Shown here: piece by piece, positions 25,824 through 34,837 of the stretch
Layout: each line of letters starts with the position of its first letter
Numbering within the stretch: the first letter of the stretch is position 1
Source of the DNA: CANLBN01 sp965230205
GTDB lineage: Bacteria > Pseudomonadota > Gammaproteobacteria > Pseudomonadales > Cellvibrionaceae
Length of the DNA: 64,000 nt
Assembly: GCA_965230205.1 (NCBI GenBank)
Contig: OZ245996.1
Location: 310,001-374,000 of the forward strand
Reading direction: 5' to 3'
Made by a program: the position numbers and the translations under genes
Notes under the pieces: model-generated
What the model saw: only the letters and a program-made list of their open reading frames with translations
Databases searched by the model: none
What the model was told of the DNA's origin: nothing

Positions 25824-26258
25824 TTACTCCACCGGCACAATATCAAGTACAAATAGCAATGCTTCTTCTTTGCTATTGTTAATTACCCAATGCTCCGTAT
25901 CATGATCCTCCACAAGAAGGTCTCCTGGGCCCATTTTTTGTTGTTTTTTACCTTGCACGTCAATGACATTACCTTTGACAACATAAAAGGTGCCAGGGCG
26001 GGTTTCGTGACCGTGGTTTTTAACAAGAGCACCTGGTTCCATAGTTACGCTGCGCATCCTAAGCTGATAGCCTTTTAAGGCTGGTATTTGTTCACCGAGC
26101 TTAAGTGCATGCTTACCAAATACAGTAAGCCCTGAATGTTCAGTCGGGGGTGAGCTAAGTAATGATTCTGGGATTTTGTCGGCTCCGACATGAGCAGCAC
26201 ATGAGATGGCAAATAAGGACATCACTAGTAAGCTTGGGATTTTAGATAATAATTGCAT
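25824..26258 (-). CDS. Secreted cupin-domain protein
   Basis: A 144-aa protein with an N-terminal export signal; a cysteine at residue 20 (AISCAAH) suggests a lipoprotein or a periplasmic form. The cupin motif is clear: VTMEPGALVKNHGHETRPGTFYVVKG, then GDLLVEDHDTEHWVINN, supplying the usual His/Glu metal ligands. The function of such exported single cupins is unknown. It is divergent from a LysR gene whose intergenic region carries twin repeats, so it is the probable target of that regulator. Confidence 0.8.
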   Translation of the reverse strand: MQLLSKIPSLLVMSLFAISCAAHVGADKIPESLLSSPPTEHSGLTVFGKHALKLGEQIPALKGYQLRMRSVTMEPGALVKNHGHETRPGTFYVVKGNVIDVQGKKQQKMGPGDLLVEDHDTEHWVINNSKEEALLFVLDIVPVE

Positions 26259-26317
26259 TGCTATATTCCTCTATAAAGTTTGTGTGGTGTTGAGATCACC
26301 TGTCAACGAGGACTATT

Positions 26318-26374
26318 CTATATTTTAAATTTAAGATATCATTTCCTTATTTGGCAATACTATATTTCAAATTT
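26318..26374. promoter_or_regulatory. Twin 15-bp repeats between the cupin and LysR genes
   Basis: CTATATTTTAAATTT (26318-26332) and CTATATTTCAAATTT (26360-26374) are the same in 14 of 15 bases and start 42 bp apart, about four helical turns. Each is itself near-palindromic (AAATTTNAAATAT). The copies lie in the 119-bp divergent region, one of them directly in front of the LysR start codon, so they are good candidates for paired LysR binding sites including autorepression. Confidence 0.55.
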
Positions 26375-26377
26375 GCA

Positions 26378-27295
26378 ATGAACTTATCTAATATTCACTT
26401 GAACGATATACAGGTTTTTTTGGCAGTCGCTCGAAGTGGAAGCTTGGTAATAGCTTCTAGCAAGTTGGGCCTTAGTCATTCAACAGCATTTCGCTGGCTA
26501 AAACGCTTTGAGGGTCAAATTGGCCATAGACTGTTTGATCGCAGCAATAATCACTATGCCTTATCGGAAACCGGACACACCGTATTGCCCATTGCAGAGA
26601 AAGTTATCAACGAGGCCAACTCATTATCGATGATTGCCGATAGTCTAGATAATCATTTGGTGGGGGAAGTGAAACTAACGTCTGTGGATGCCTTAGCTTT
26701 AGGGTACTTATCTAATATTGTGCAGCGATTTTATCAGCAGTACCCAGGCATCATGATTAACCTATCTTCAGATAATAGCTTTGTCAATTTATCCAAGCGT
26801 GAAGCAGACATTGCCATTCGCCCCACACATTCACCGGCAGAAAACCTGATAGGTCGCAAAGCAGCATCAATGGTATTTGGGTTATATGCGTCTCCTGAAT
26901 ATATTGATCAATACGGTATTCCTGATATAAAGGAAAAAGGGAGAGGCCATTTACTCTGTGACTACGACGAATCACTTTCTCACCTAAATGCTGCTCAATG
27001 GATAAGGGAGCATATGAGTTATGCCGAAGTGGTAATTAAATTAACAAGTACCGTTTCACTGGCTGAGTTTGCTAGGTCAGGTGTTGGACTGGCGGCCATT
27101 CCTTGCTTTTTAGGTGATAAGGACCCAGGTTTAACGAGAGTAATCACCTTTGACGATAAGGTGGCTTCCGATATTTGGTTGCTAACACACCCTGATTTAC
27201 GTCATTCCCCCAAAATTAGAGCAGTCTTGGATTTTATGTTTGATGAGATTCGTCTAGATGAGAAGCTTTTCGAGGGAAAGGCTGTACCAAATTAG
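26378..27295 (+). CDS. LysR-family transcriptional regulator
   Basis: A LysR regulator of 305 aa from the ATG at 26378 (MNLSNIHLNDIQVFLAV). The DNA-binding helix reads SSKLGLSHSTAFRWLKRFE, followed by LFDRSNNHYALSETG. The effector domain contains SGVGLAAIPCFLGD, the usual ligand-pocket segment. The frame could begin at 26351, but the twin operator repeat overlaps that extension. Its likely target is the divergent cupin gene. Confidence 0.85.
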   Translation: MNLSNIHLNDIQVFLAVARSGSLVIASSKLGLSHSTAFRWLKRFEGQIGHRLFDRSNNHYALSETGHTVLPIAEKVINEANSLSMIADSLDNHLVGEVKLTSVDALALGYLSNIVQRFYQQYPGIMINLSSDNSFVNLSKREADIAIRPTHSPAENLIGRKAASMVFGLYASPEYIDQYGIPDIKEKGRGHLLCDYDESLSHLNAAQWIREHMSYAEVVIKLTSTVSLAEFARSGVGLAAIPCFLGDKDPGLTRVITFDDKVASDIWLLTHPDLRHSPKIRAVLDFMFDEIRLDEKLFEGKAVPN

Positions 27296-27407
27296 AAAGA
27301 AGGCAATATAACGGGGCAACACCATTAACAGCTTCAAATTAAATTAGGAACTCTGTTTATACTCTCCTGAATAAACTGTTTAGGACCGAGATAAAAGCTC
27401 ATTATAT

Positions 27408-27630
27408 TTAATCGCTTTTTTGCAAAGTTTGAACATAAACAGAAAGCAAACGAGAGTCTACATTAGCTATATTTACTTGCCTTAAATTTAATATGGCGTT
27501 TTCAGCTAGCACATCAAGCGCCACCAAAAAATCTTCTTTTGTTAAATCAAAACCTAGAGAAATAGAATCAGGACTCTCATTTCCTTTCTTTTGCCATTAG
27601 GTGATACTTTGGCTGGCAAATCTTGATCTA
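27408..27630 (-). pseudogene. Possible frameshifted remnant of a small gene
   Basis: In the gap between the LysR gene and rnpB a minus-strand frame ending in TAA at 27408 reads NESPDSISLGFDLTKEDFLV and continues about 31 more residues in protein-like fashion, but an in-frame stop lies just upstream and there is no start codon. A second frame just upstream (DQDLPAKVSPNGKRK) would join it after a one-base shift near 27585. This looks like a decayed gene, without a recognisable family. The rest of 27296-27640 shows nothing. Confidence 0.3.
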
Positions 27631-27649
27631 ACTAAATAGACGGAAACTA

Positions 27650-27676
27650 AAAAGCCCCCATTAGAGGAGGCTTTTT
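27650..27676. terminator. rnpB terminator
   Basis: On the minus strand AAAAAGCC-T-CC (starting at 27676) pairs with GG-GGGCTTTTT, a GC core flanked by A and T runs. It lies directly behind the mature 3' end of RNase P RNA and is the expected intrinsic terminator. The A tract on the other side would let it work in both directions. Confidence 0.8.
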
Positions 27677-27683
27677 GGTTTTA

Positions 27684-28083
<400 letters not shown>

Positions 28084-28149
28084 GGGCGGGAGGTTAACAT
28101 AGCTGGCTCTATCACCGATAGTGGTAGCAACTATTAACAACAATAAAAG

Positions 28150-28167
28150 TGTAAAAAAACACTCACA
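28150..28167. promoter_or_regulatory. GacA-type upstream activating sequence
   Basis: TGTAAA-AAAACA-CTCACA matches the palindromic GacA site TGTAAG-N6-CTTACA at 10 of 12 defined positions with exact spacing. It is centred about 55 bp upstream of the expected 5' end of the GGA-rich RNA at 28214, the distance seen for rsmY/rsmZ-type genes in Pseudomonas. It lies in the region shared with rnpB. Confidence 0.6.
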
Positions 28168-28213
28168 AAACTGACATCTGCCTCATTTAAAGTTGCCACC
28201 ACTAACGAGAACA

Positions 28214-28378
28214 ACAAAATAACACTTGGATGTTATACACGATGTACGAATAGGCCATGAAGGGCCAAAGGAAGCAAATCGCTGATCGTCTGGACTCAGT
28301 AAAAGGATGTCACCGTAAGGATTGCGTATAAAAGGACTATATGGAGGCCCGAAGAGCAATCGCTCTTCGGGTTTTTTC
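28214..28378 (+). ncRNA. Candidate CsrA/RsmA-sequestering small RNA (RsmY/RsmZ-like)
   Basis: Seven GGA triplets occur within 118 nt (28228, 28270, 28292, 28305, 28319, 28334, 28343), four of them as AAGGA, the CsrA core. Three sit in hairpin loops: ATAACA/TGTTAT around CTTGGA (28219-28236), CGTAA/TTGCG around GGA (28314-28326) and TATA/TATA around AAAGGAC (28327-28341). A strong intrinsic terminator closes the unit and a GacA-like site precedes it. There is no credible coding frame. The 5' end is estimated. Function is inferred from family features of RsmX/Y/Z and CsrB. Confidence 0.72.
28348..28377 (+). terminator. Intrinsic terminator of the small RNA
   Basis: CCCGAAGAGC (28348-28357) pairs perfectly with GCTCTTCGGG (28362-28371) across a 4-nt loop and is followed by six T residues. 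This is a textbook rho-independent terminator and defines the 3' end of the RNA upstream. The TSUP gene starts 85 bp later and therefore has its own promoter. Confidence 0.92.
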
Positions 28379-28461
28379 TCTTATCTCTCCACCATAATAG
28401 TATTGGACAAGCTCTCTAATCTCATTCACACTCTCTCGCCGTTTACTATTCTTGGCGTATT

Positions 28462-29226
28462 ATGTTCAGCCCTACTGAATTCTTTCTATTATTTTTTGTT
28501 GCCATTATCGCTAATGCGCTTTCGGCATTTGCCGGCGGTGGTGCGGGCTTATTGCAACTGCCTATTTTGATATTTTTAGGTTTACCTTTTGGCGTTGCTT
28601 TAGCAACACATAAAATTGCCACTGTTGCTCTTGGTATTGGATCAACGGCGCGCTACTGGAAAGAAAAAAGCATTCAGCTGTATTTTTCCCTTTTTGTCTT
28701 GAGTTTTGGTCTACCTGGCGTCATCTTAGGTGCATTAATTATTCTCAATATTAACGAAGCAATCGCCATGTTTTCACTAGGCGTATTGACGATTGGTCTA
28801 GGTATTTATTCATTTTTCAAAAAACAGCTAGGGCAACAGCATCAACCTAAAAATCGAACGACATTGGGTTTTATTGTCGGCGGCACCATTATTTTTATTA
28901 TCGGGTTTTTAAATGGTTCGCTCACATCAGGTACCGGCTTATTTTTAACTATCTGGTTGATACGCTGGTTTGGCCTTGACTACAAACGAGCGGTTGCAAC
29001 CACAATGATACTTGTCGGTTTCTTTTGGAATGCAACAGGAGCCATCACCTTATCCACGCTAGGAGAGGCCAAATGGAGCTGGTTACTACCCTTAGTATTA
29101 GGCTCATTAATTGGTGGCTATTTAGGAGCTAACTTTGCGATTAAAAAGGGGAATCGCTGGATTAAGGTTATTTTTGAATTAATGACTATTTTCGTCGGTA
29201 TTAGTTTGCTCATAAAAGCACTGTAA
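28462..29226 (+). CDS. TSUP-family (TauE/SafE) membrane permease
   Basis: A 254-aa inner-membrane protein with about eight helices arranged as two repeats, each containing the family's glycine/asparagine motif: NALSAFAGGGAGLLQLP near the N-terminus and GFLNGSLTSGTGLFLTIWLIR in the second half. TauE/SafE proteins export sulfite or organosulfonates or carry other anions; the substrate here is unknown. It is not linked to the cuyA-like gene 17 kb away, although sulfite release there would need such an exporter. It converges on the rarD-like gene with a 13-bp gap. Confidence 0.88.
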   Translation: MFSPTEFFLLFFVAIIANALSAFAGGGAGLLQLPILIFLGLPFGVALATHKIATVALGIGSTARYWKEKSIQLYFSLFVLSFGLPGVILGALIILNINEAIAMFSLGVLTIGLGIYSFFKKQLGQQHQPKNRTTLGFIVGGTIIFIIGFLNGSLTSGTGLFLTIWLIRWFGLDYKRAVATTMILVGFFWNATGAITLSTLGEAKWSWLLPLVLGSLIGGYLGANFAIKKGNRWIKVIFELMTIFVGISLLIKAL

Positions 29227-29239
29227 TTACCGAGTAACA

Positions 29240-30133
29240 TTACTGACAAACATATTTATATTTGTATTTTTTATAATGAAGGCTATCAATAGTAAAAATA
29301 ATCAATGCCAACCAAATTAAGACAAAGGTTAATAGTGTCGATAAAGAAAAGGGTTCCTTATAAAAGAATAAGGCGAGCAGAAAAAGAATACTGGGGGCTA
29401 TGTACTGAAAAAAGCCTAAGGTCGAATAGTTAATACGTTTTGCCGCAGCGGTAAATAACAGTAAAGGAATAATAGTCACAGGGCCCGCTGCCATCAAAAG
29501 TAACCAATCTTTGAGCGTCCAAACCAAAGGACCAAGTTGATCAACAGACAAGATACTCAAAAAAATTAAGGCAATGGGAAGCAATAAGATCGTTTCAATA
29601 AATAAGCCTGAAATAGCATTGACGGTAATTTTTTTATGAATAAAGCCGTACAAACCAAAACTGGCCGCCAAGATTAATGCAATCCAAGGGAGCTTTCCTA
29701 AAATAACAATCTGAATGCTGACGCCTATTGCGGCAATAGCCACAGCCAGCCACTGCAGTCTTCGCAATTTTTCATGCAACAATAAATACCCTAGGAATAC
29801 GTTAAATAAAGGGTTGATATAGTAGCCTAGGCTTGCCTCAAAGATATAATCATTAGTCACCGCCCAAATATAAACACCCCAGTTTGTTGCAATCAATAAT
29901 GTCGCTGCTAGCAAAGATAGCATTTGTCGAAAATCGCGGAAGACGGGCAACAACCGGTTCCAGTACTTTAGTAAAACAATAAGCACAAACAGTGAGAAGG
30001 CTGACCAGATAACACGATTAGCAAGCACTTCTAAGGGATCGATATGGGCGAGCATTTTAAAATACAGAGGGAATGCACCCCATAAAACAAACGCAGCCAC
30101 CGCTAAAAAGCCCCCCTCTCGGGAATGAGTCAT
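29240..30133 (-). CDS. rarD: EamA-family transporter RarD
   Basis: A ten-helix drug/metabolite transporter of 297 aa. RarD signatures are the start GGFLAVAAFVLWGAFPLYFKML, LANRVIWSAFSLF, WGVYIWAVTNDYIFEASLGYYINPL and FGLYGFIHK. The protein's physiological substrate is not established. It stands alone, with the TSUP gene converging from the other side. Confidence 0.9.
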   Translation of the reverse strand: MTHSREGGFLAVAAFVLWGAFPLYFKMLAHIDPLEVLANRVIWSAFSLFVLIVLLKYWNRLLPVFRDFRQMLSLLAATLLIATNWGVYIWAVTNDYIFEASLGYYINPLFNVFLGYLLLHEKLRRLQWLAVAIAAIGVSIQIVILGKLPWIALILAASFGLYGFIHKKITVNAISGLFIETILLLPIALIFLSILSVDQLGPLVWTLKDWLLLMAAGPVTIIPLLLFTAAAKRINYSTLGFFQYIAPSILFLLALFFYKEPFSLSTLLTFVLIWLALIIFTIDSLHYKKYKYKYVCQ

Positions 30134-30241
30134 TAAAATTCCTTGAAAGTAGTTACTATTAAAGGGGAATATTCATTGATTCCCATGGGACTTAATTGCC
30201 GGTGGAGCCTAGTTCTTAAAGAGACATTATTCCTAAAGAGT

Positions 30242-31261
30242 TTATGAAGCGATATTTCTAACGGTTTCACGCTTAATGATATTGGCCTCTAGCTTGACTG
30301 TTTCAATCGGTACTTTGTTATCGAGATATTGTACGATAGCGTCTGCTGTTTTCTCCCCCATGGAAATGGTTGGCAAACCAATGGTTGTTAATGCGGGATG
30401 GCAATGAGCCGCCCAGTCAAGATCGTCAAAGCCCATAATAGACATTTGCTCTGGTACCGCAATGCCACGACGGCTAAACTCAAATAGCATTCCTAAGGCA
30501 AGAATATCAGATAAACATAAACACGCTGTCGCTGTTTCTTGGCGCTGACTATATTCCCTTGCTGCGTTTACACCGCCTGCCACATTCAAAGAGGCTTCAC
30601 TGTAGCTGACCACCATATTATTTTTCTGCGCTGCCGTTTGTATCCCCTGCAACCTGAGTTGCGTTCTATCATTATTACCTTTGAGGCCGTGAACAATATG
30701 AACGGAGGAATGCCCCTGCTGATACAAATAATCCATAGCCTCTTCGGCAAGAGAAGTATTATCGTAACCAATGGCAGGTACAGCAAGTTCTGTATCGCAA
30801 ATACTGGTACATATCACCGGTATTTCATGCTCATTCACCATGGAGAGCAACTCTAAGTCATGAATAGCACCCGATAGTATCAACGCTTCTGTGCCAATAT
30901 CTAAAAGTTCTCGTGCTCGTTTGCCCTCAGCCTCAATATTGCCGCCACTGGTAGCAACAACCAAGGCATAACCCTGCTCTGCCAGGCTTTTTTCAACCGA
31001 ATTAAGGAAACGCGCAAAAATAGAATGAGACAAGGTCGGAACTACCGCACCAATCGTTCGTGTTCGGTTTGTCGCTAATGCGCGCGCTGCCGAATTCATC
31101 ACATAGCCGTGCTTACGCATTGCCTCAAGCACACGGTCGCGAGTTTTTTCATGAACGCTATCTGATTTGTTTAATACGCGTGATATCGTTGCAACAGAAA
31201 GGCCTGTTGCTTTGGCCAAACTTCTAACGCTTGGCTTTTTCTTTTGTGTAGATTTATCCAT
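30242..31261 (-). CDS. LacI/GalR-family transcriptional repressor
   Basis: A LacI regulator of 339 aa, starting at ATG 31261 (MDKSTQKKKPSV). The N-terminal helix-turn-helix and hinge read VRSLAKATGLSVATISRVLN and NSAARALATNRTRTIG. The periplasmic-binding-protein-like domain ends with SIMGFDDLDWAAHCHPALTTIGLP. Upstream codons to 31366 are open but overlap the divergent promoter. It is divergent from the DUF1989-GcvT gene, and a perfect 14-bp palindrome with central CCGG, typical of LacI operators, lies in front of that gene. Confidence 0.9.
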   Translation of the reverse strand: MDKSTQKKKPSVRSLAKATGLSVATISRVLNKSDSVHEKTRDRVLEAMRKHGYVMNSAARALATNRTRTIGAVVPTLSHSIFARFLNSVEKSLAEQGYALVVATSGGNIEAEGKRARELLDIGTEALILSGAIHDLELLSMVNEHEIPVICTSICDTELAVPAIGYDNTSLAEEAMDYLYQQGHSSVHIVHGLKGNNDRTQLRLQGIQTAAQKNNMVVSYSEASLNVAGGVNAAREYSQRQETATACLCLSDILALGMLFEFSRRGIAVPEQMSIMGFDDLDWAAHCHPALTTIGLPTISMGEKTADAIVQYLDNKVPIETVKLEANIIKRETVRNIAS

Positions 31262-31354
31262 AAGCAAAGCGTACCGGTTTACTGCCATGCATTTCAAGTT
31301 ACTTATCGATAAGTTACCAATTTCACTAAATTTAAAATAAATCACAACCAACCA

Positions 31355-31410
31355 TTGACAAACCAAATAACTTCCCCATAAAATTTGCGCAAAAAATGTA
31401 ACCGGTTACA
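31355..31410 (+). promoter_or_regulatory. Promoter and LacI-type operator of the DUF1989-GcvT/betaine operon
   Basis: A consensus -35 TTGACA (31355-31360) is followed after 18 bp by TAAAAT (31379-31384). The perfect palindrome TGTAACCGGTTACA (31397-31410) lies just downstream, at about +7 to +20 of the expected transcript, and ends 3 bp before the ATG at 31414. Repression by blocking initiation is the simple reading. No second copy of this palindrome was noticed in the window. Confidence 0.75.
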
Positions 31411-31413
31411 AAA

Positions 31414-33753
31414 ATGTCAGCAATGAGCACAATACACATACCTGAAGCAGGGGGAGTTTTAGCTGGATCAGCTAACTATCCGGGCTTTATTTCTAACACT
31501 GGGCCGATCTATAAAGAGGTCCACTGTCGGCAATCGCATAAATTTGAGCTATCAGATGGAGACCTGCTGACATTAAAAAATGTCGACGGGGGAGCAAGCT
31601 GTCTTCTGTTTGCTATTAATACTCACGGGACAAATGCATTCGATCAATTATCGCTATCGGAGCTACCTCCTTGCGCACCGAATCTAACGTTGTTCGACTC
31701 AACAGAGCTTATCCGCTCGCTAGAAATCAATAACATTGTTGTCGAAAGCTTATTATCTAAAAGCATTTTTGATGAGAGTACTCTTCCCGATACCAGCTTT
31801 ACTATTCGCTGTTCGGGACAAGTGACTCTTTGGGTTGCACTACCATTACCACAAAATGCAGCGGCCATAGGTGGTGGAGGTTCGATATCGGTAGAACATG
31901 CCCCTAAAAAACATTCGTATATACCCCTGCCAGAAGCCATTGGCCAAGTTAAAGAAGAGTTCCGACTCGACTCTGGAACAGCACGCGCTTATACAGTTAA
32001 AAAAGGCGAATACATTCAAATTATTGATATTGAAGGTCGTCAATGCTCTGATTTTATGGCAATGCGTTGCGATGCTCTGGAACAAGGGCAAGAGCGTCAC
32101 ATTGACTCTACCGTAACACGAACCATGGTTGGCGGAGCGTATCCTGGGCCAGGGCTGTACGATAAGTTCTATGATCAGGATATCCAACCATTACTCTCCG
32201 TTGTGCAAGATACTGTAGGGCGCCACGACACCTTTGCGTTAGCGTGTACCGCCAGAGGTTATGAAGAACGAGGATTTCCTGGACATTTGAATTGCTCCGA
32301 TAATATATCCGATGCGTATGCGCCTTATGGTATTGGTCGGCGCCTCGCATGGCCTGCAATTAATTTCTTTTTTAATTCCAATATTCAGCCTGGCAATAAT
32401 CACCTGACATCCGACGAAGCTTGGTCCCGTGCCGGTGATTACGTGGTGATGGAAGCATTAACAGATTTACTCTGTGTCAGTACTGCCTGTCCAGATGATG
32501 TTGACCCTATTAATGGTTGGAACCCAACCGATATACATGTCCGAATTTATACAGCTGATAGCCAAATACCCAGAGCTATTGCACATCGCCCCTTTGTTGA
32601 GAGTGAAGCAAATATGACCGTAGAAAGTGCTTTTCATCCACGTACGAGCCCATTGACTCAATCGTTTAGCGTGGCACGAGATGTATGGCTACCGACCAGT
32701 TATGAAGCAAGCCGAGCCATTGATGAATACTGGGCCTGCAGCCAAGCCGTTACTGTTCAAGATATGTCGTCCCTGCGCAAATACGATGTAATGGGACCTG
32801 ATGCAGAAGAATTACTACAAATCTGCATGACTCGAGATATTAGTAAACTATCGGTTAACCGTGGGACCTATACCCTATTGTGTAGTGACACCGGCTCAGT
32901 GATTGATGATGGCACACTGTTTCGTCTGGACCACAATATTTTTCGCTGGTGTTGTGGCTCGGAAGAAAGTGCACGTCAATTAAAAACAATTGCGAAAGAA
33001 AATAATTTAAAAGTATGGATTAAGGCCTTGTGGTCGGCCATGCCTAATCTTGCAATTCAAGGACCTAAAAGCCGAGAACTATTATCAAGAATTGTATTTA
33101 CTCAACCGACACAACCTGCACTCGAAAATGTTAAGTGGTTTGGTTTTACTATCGCTCGTCTTTACGATCACAACGGCCCTGCTTTTATGCTCACTCGCAG
33201 TGGATTTACGGGTGAATTAGGTTATGAAATTTTCTGTGATGCATCGGCTTCTTTAGAAATTTGGGATGCATTAATGAATGAAGGTAAAGACCTTGGCCTC
33301 ATGCCAATGGGTAGCGAAGCACTCGAAATGAAACGAATAGAAGCAGGCTTAATGGTTTCTGGGGCGGAATTCACACCGGATGTTGATGCCTTTGAAGCTG
33401 GCCTGGGTTTTGCTGTCGATATGAAGAAGCCACACTTCATTGGTCGAGAAGCGCTGGAGCGCAACGCCACAAACCCTAGACGCGCACTCGTTGGATTGCA
33501 TATTGATGGAGCTGAAGTCCCTCATCATGGCGCGCCATTATTTGTTGGTCGCAACCAAATTGGTACGATCACCAGTGCTACACGCTCTCCGGAACTGGAT
33601 CAAGTGATTGCAATGGCACGCGTCGCTATTGAACACAGTGAAATAGGTACTGCTATAGAAGTAGGCTGTTTGGACGGACACATTAAACGTCTTTCAGCAA
33701 CCGCTTGCTCTTTTCCTTTCGTTGACCCGAAAAGGGAACGTGCACGCGCATAA
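31414..33753 (+). CDS. DUF1989-aminomethyltransferase (GcvT) fusion protein
   Basis: A 779-aa soluble fusion. Residues about 1-370 hold DUF1989 (urea-carboxylase-associated) sequence, with IEGRQCSDFMAMRCD and CSDNISDAYAPYG. Residues about 440-775 are a GcvT-type tetrahydrofolate domain with NLAIQGPKSRELLS, RSGFTGELGYEIF, RIEAGLMVSGAEF and the C-terminal ATACSFPFVDP. GcvT-family enzymes move one-carbon units from amines, or in DmdA from dimethylsulfoniopropionate, to folate. With a betaine-type transporter behind it, demethylation of a quaternary ammonium or sulfonium compound is a plausible role, not established. The start at 31414 has no clear ribosome-binding site; ATG 31423 is an alternative. 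Confidence 0.8.
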   Translation: MSAMSTIHIPEAGGVLAGSANYPGFISNTGPIYKEVHCRQSHKFELSDGDLLTLKNVDGGASCLLFAINTHGTNAFDQLSLSELPPCAPNLTLFDSTELIRSLEINNIVVESLLSKSIFDESTLPDTSFTIRCSGQVTLWVALPLPQNAAAIGGGGSISVEHAPKKHSYIPLPEAIGQVKEEFRLDSGTARAYTVKKGEYIQIIDIEGRQCSDFMAMRCDALEQGQERHIDSTVTRTMVGGAYPGPGLYDKFYDQDIQPLLSVVQDTVGRHDTFALACTARGYEERGFPGHLNCSDNISDAYAPYGIGRRLAWPAINFFFNSNIQPGNNHLTSDEAWSRAGDYVVMEALTDLLCVSTACPDDVDPINGWNPTDIHVRIYTADSQIPRAIAHRPFVESEANMTVESAFHPRTSPLTQSFSVARDVWLPTSYEASRAIDEYWACSQAVTVQDMSSLRKYDVMGPDAEELLQICMTRDISKLSVNRGTYTLLCSDTGSVIDDGTLFRLDHNIFRWCCGSEESARQLKTIAKENNLKVWIKALWSAMPNLAIQGPKSRELLSRIVFTQPTQPALENVKWFGFTIARLYDHNGPAFMLTRSGFTGELGYEIFCDASASLEIWDALMNEGKDLGLMPMGSEALEMKRIEAGLMVSGAEFTPDVDAFEAGLGFAVDMKKPHFIGREALERNATNPRRALVGLHIDGAEVPHHGAPLFVGRNQIGTITSATRSPELDQVIAMARVAIEHSEIGTAIEVGCLDGHIKRLSATACSFPFVDPKRERARA

Positions 33754-33793
33754 CACTTTCATAAAAAGCTTAATAATAATTAGGAGGAAACAC

Positions 33794-34762
33794 ATGAAAA
33801 AATCGATACTCGGTGCAACATTAGCGATATCTCTTGGGCTAACTTCATTCACCTCTCATGCTGCCGACAAGGTCATGGTCGGTGAACCTACATGGCCCGG
33901 TGCTAAAATTGTTGCCAATCTTGTCAAAGTAATTATCCAAGAAAAATTAGGCGGCGAAGCTGAGCTAGTGCCTGGAACAAACCCTGTTATCTTTGCGGCA
34001 ATGGACGGTGGCAGAGGCGATATTGATGTTCATCCTGATGTATGGCTGCCAAACCAAAAAAGCCTGACAGATGAATATGTTGATGGAAAAGGGTCTGTCG
34101 GTTTATCCGGCGGTGCTTACCAAGGACGTACGGGACTATGTGTACCTACTTACATGGCAAAAAAACACAATATCAAGTCTATTTATGATCTTGCTACACC
34201 CGAAGCTCAAAAACTATTTGATTCCGACGGCGATGGTAAAGGCGAATTGTGGGCTGGTGCATCTGGTTGGGCCTCAACCAATATCAATAAAGTTAAAGCG
34301 CGTGATTACGGCATCGACACGTTCTTAGATATAGGTACAGAAGATGAAACCGTTTTTTATTCAAAATTAAAAAACCTAGTCACGAAAGAAAAAGGTGTCG
34401 TCTTTTACTGCTACAAACCACATTATGTTCACGCACTTTATGATGTCACTATTTTAGATGAACCTAAAAATGACCCTAAAAAGTACACGATGATACAACC
34501 TAGTGCAGATGTTGACTGGTTTACCAAATCAAAAATTACAACAGGTGATCCAATTAAAACGGTTCGCATCGCCTATTCAAAATCATTAGAGTCTCGTGCT
34601 CCCGATGCAGCAAAGCTTTTATCGAATATTGACCTTAGCTCTGATGATGTATCCAACTGGACATATCAAGTCGTTATTCAAGGTAAGAATGCTGAAGATG
34701 TTGTTCGCGAATGGGTATCCAAAAATGGCGCAACAGTTGATAAATGGCTTGGTATTCAATAA
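33794..34762 (+). CDS. Glycine-betaine-type ABC transporter substrate-binding protein
   Basis: An OpuAC-family binding protein of 322 aa. The signal peptide ends at SHAADK; the start at 33794 has TAGGAGGAAA upstream. The region GEPTWPGAKIVANLVKVI and DIDVHPDVWLPNQ is typical of betaine/choline/proline-betaine binders, whose aromatic residues cage the quaternary ammonium group. The preceding fusion gene ends 40 bp upstream, so they share a transcript. Ligand could be glycine betaine, a related betaine or DMSP. Confidence 0.88.
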   Translation: MKKSILGATLAISLGLTSFTSHAADKVMVGEPTWPGAKIVANLVKVIIQEKLGGEAELVPGTNPVIFAAMDGGRGDIDVHPDVWLPNQKSLTDEYVDGKGSVGLSGGAYQGRTGLCVPTYMAKKHNIKSIYDLATPEAQKLFDSDGDGKGELWAGASGWASTNINKVKARDYGIDTFLDIGTEDETVFYSKLKNLVTKEKGVVFYCYKPHYVHALYDVTILDEPKNDPKKYTMIQPSADVDWFTKSKITTGDPIKTVRIAYSKSLESRAPDAAKLLSNIDLSSDDVSNWTYQVVIQGKNAEDVVREWVSKNGATVDKWLGIQ

Positions 34763-34837
34763 ATACAAGCAATAGTTTAAAAGCTATTTATCAATTAAAA
34801 AATATTTAACAAAGCAATAATAACTATCTTTAAATCA

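Noticed and set aside
28322..28570. Plus-strand open frame of about 82 codons
   Set aside because: It crosses the strong terminator of the small RNA and overlaps the TSUP permease gene in another frame.
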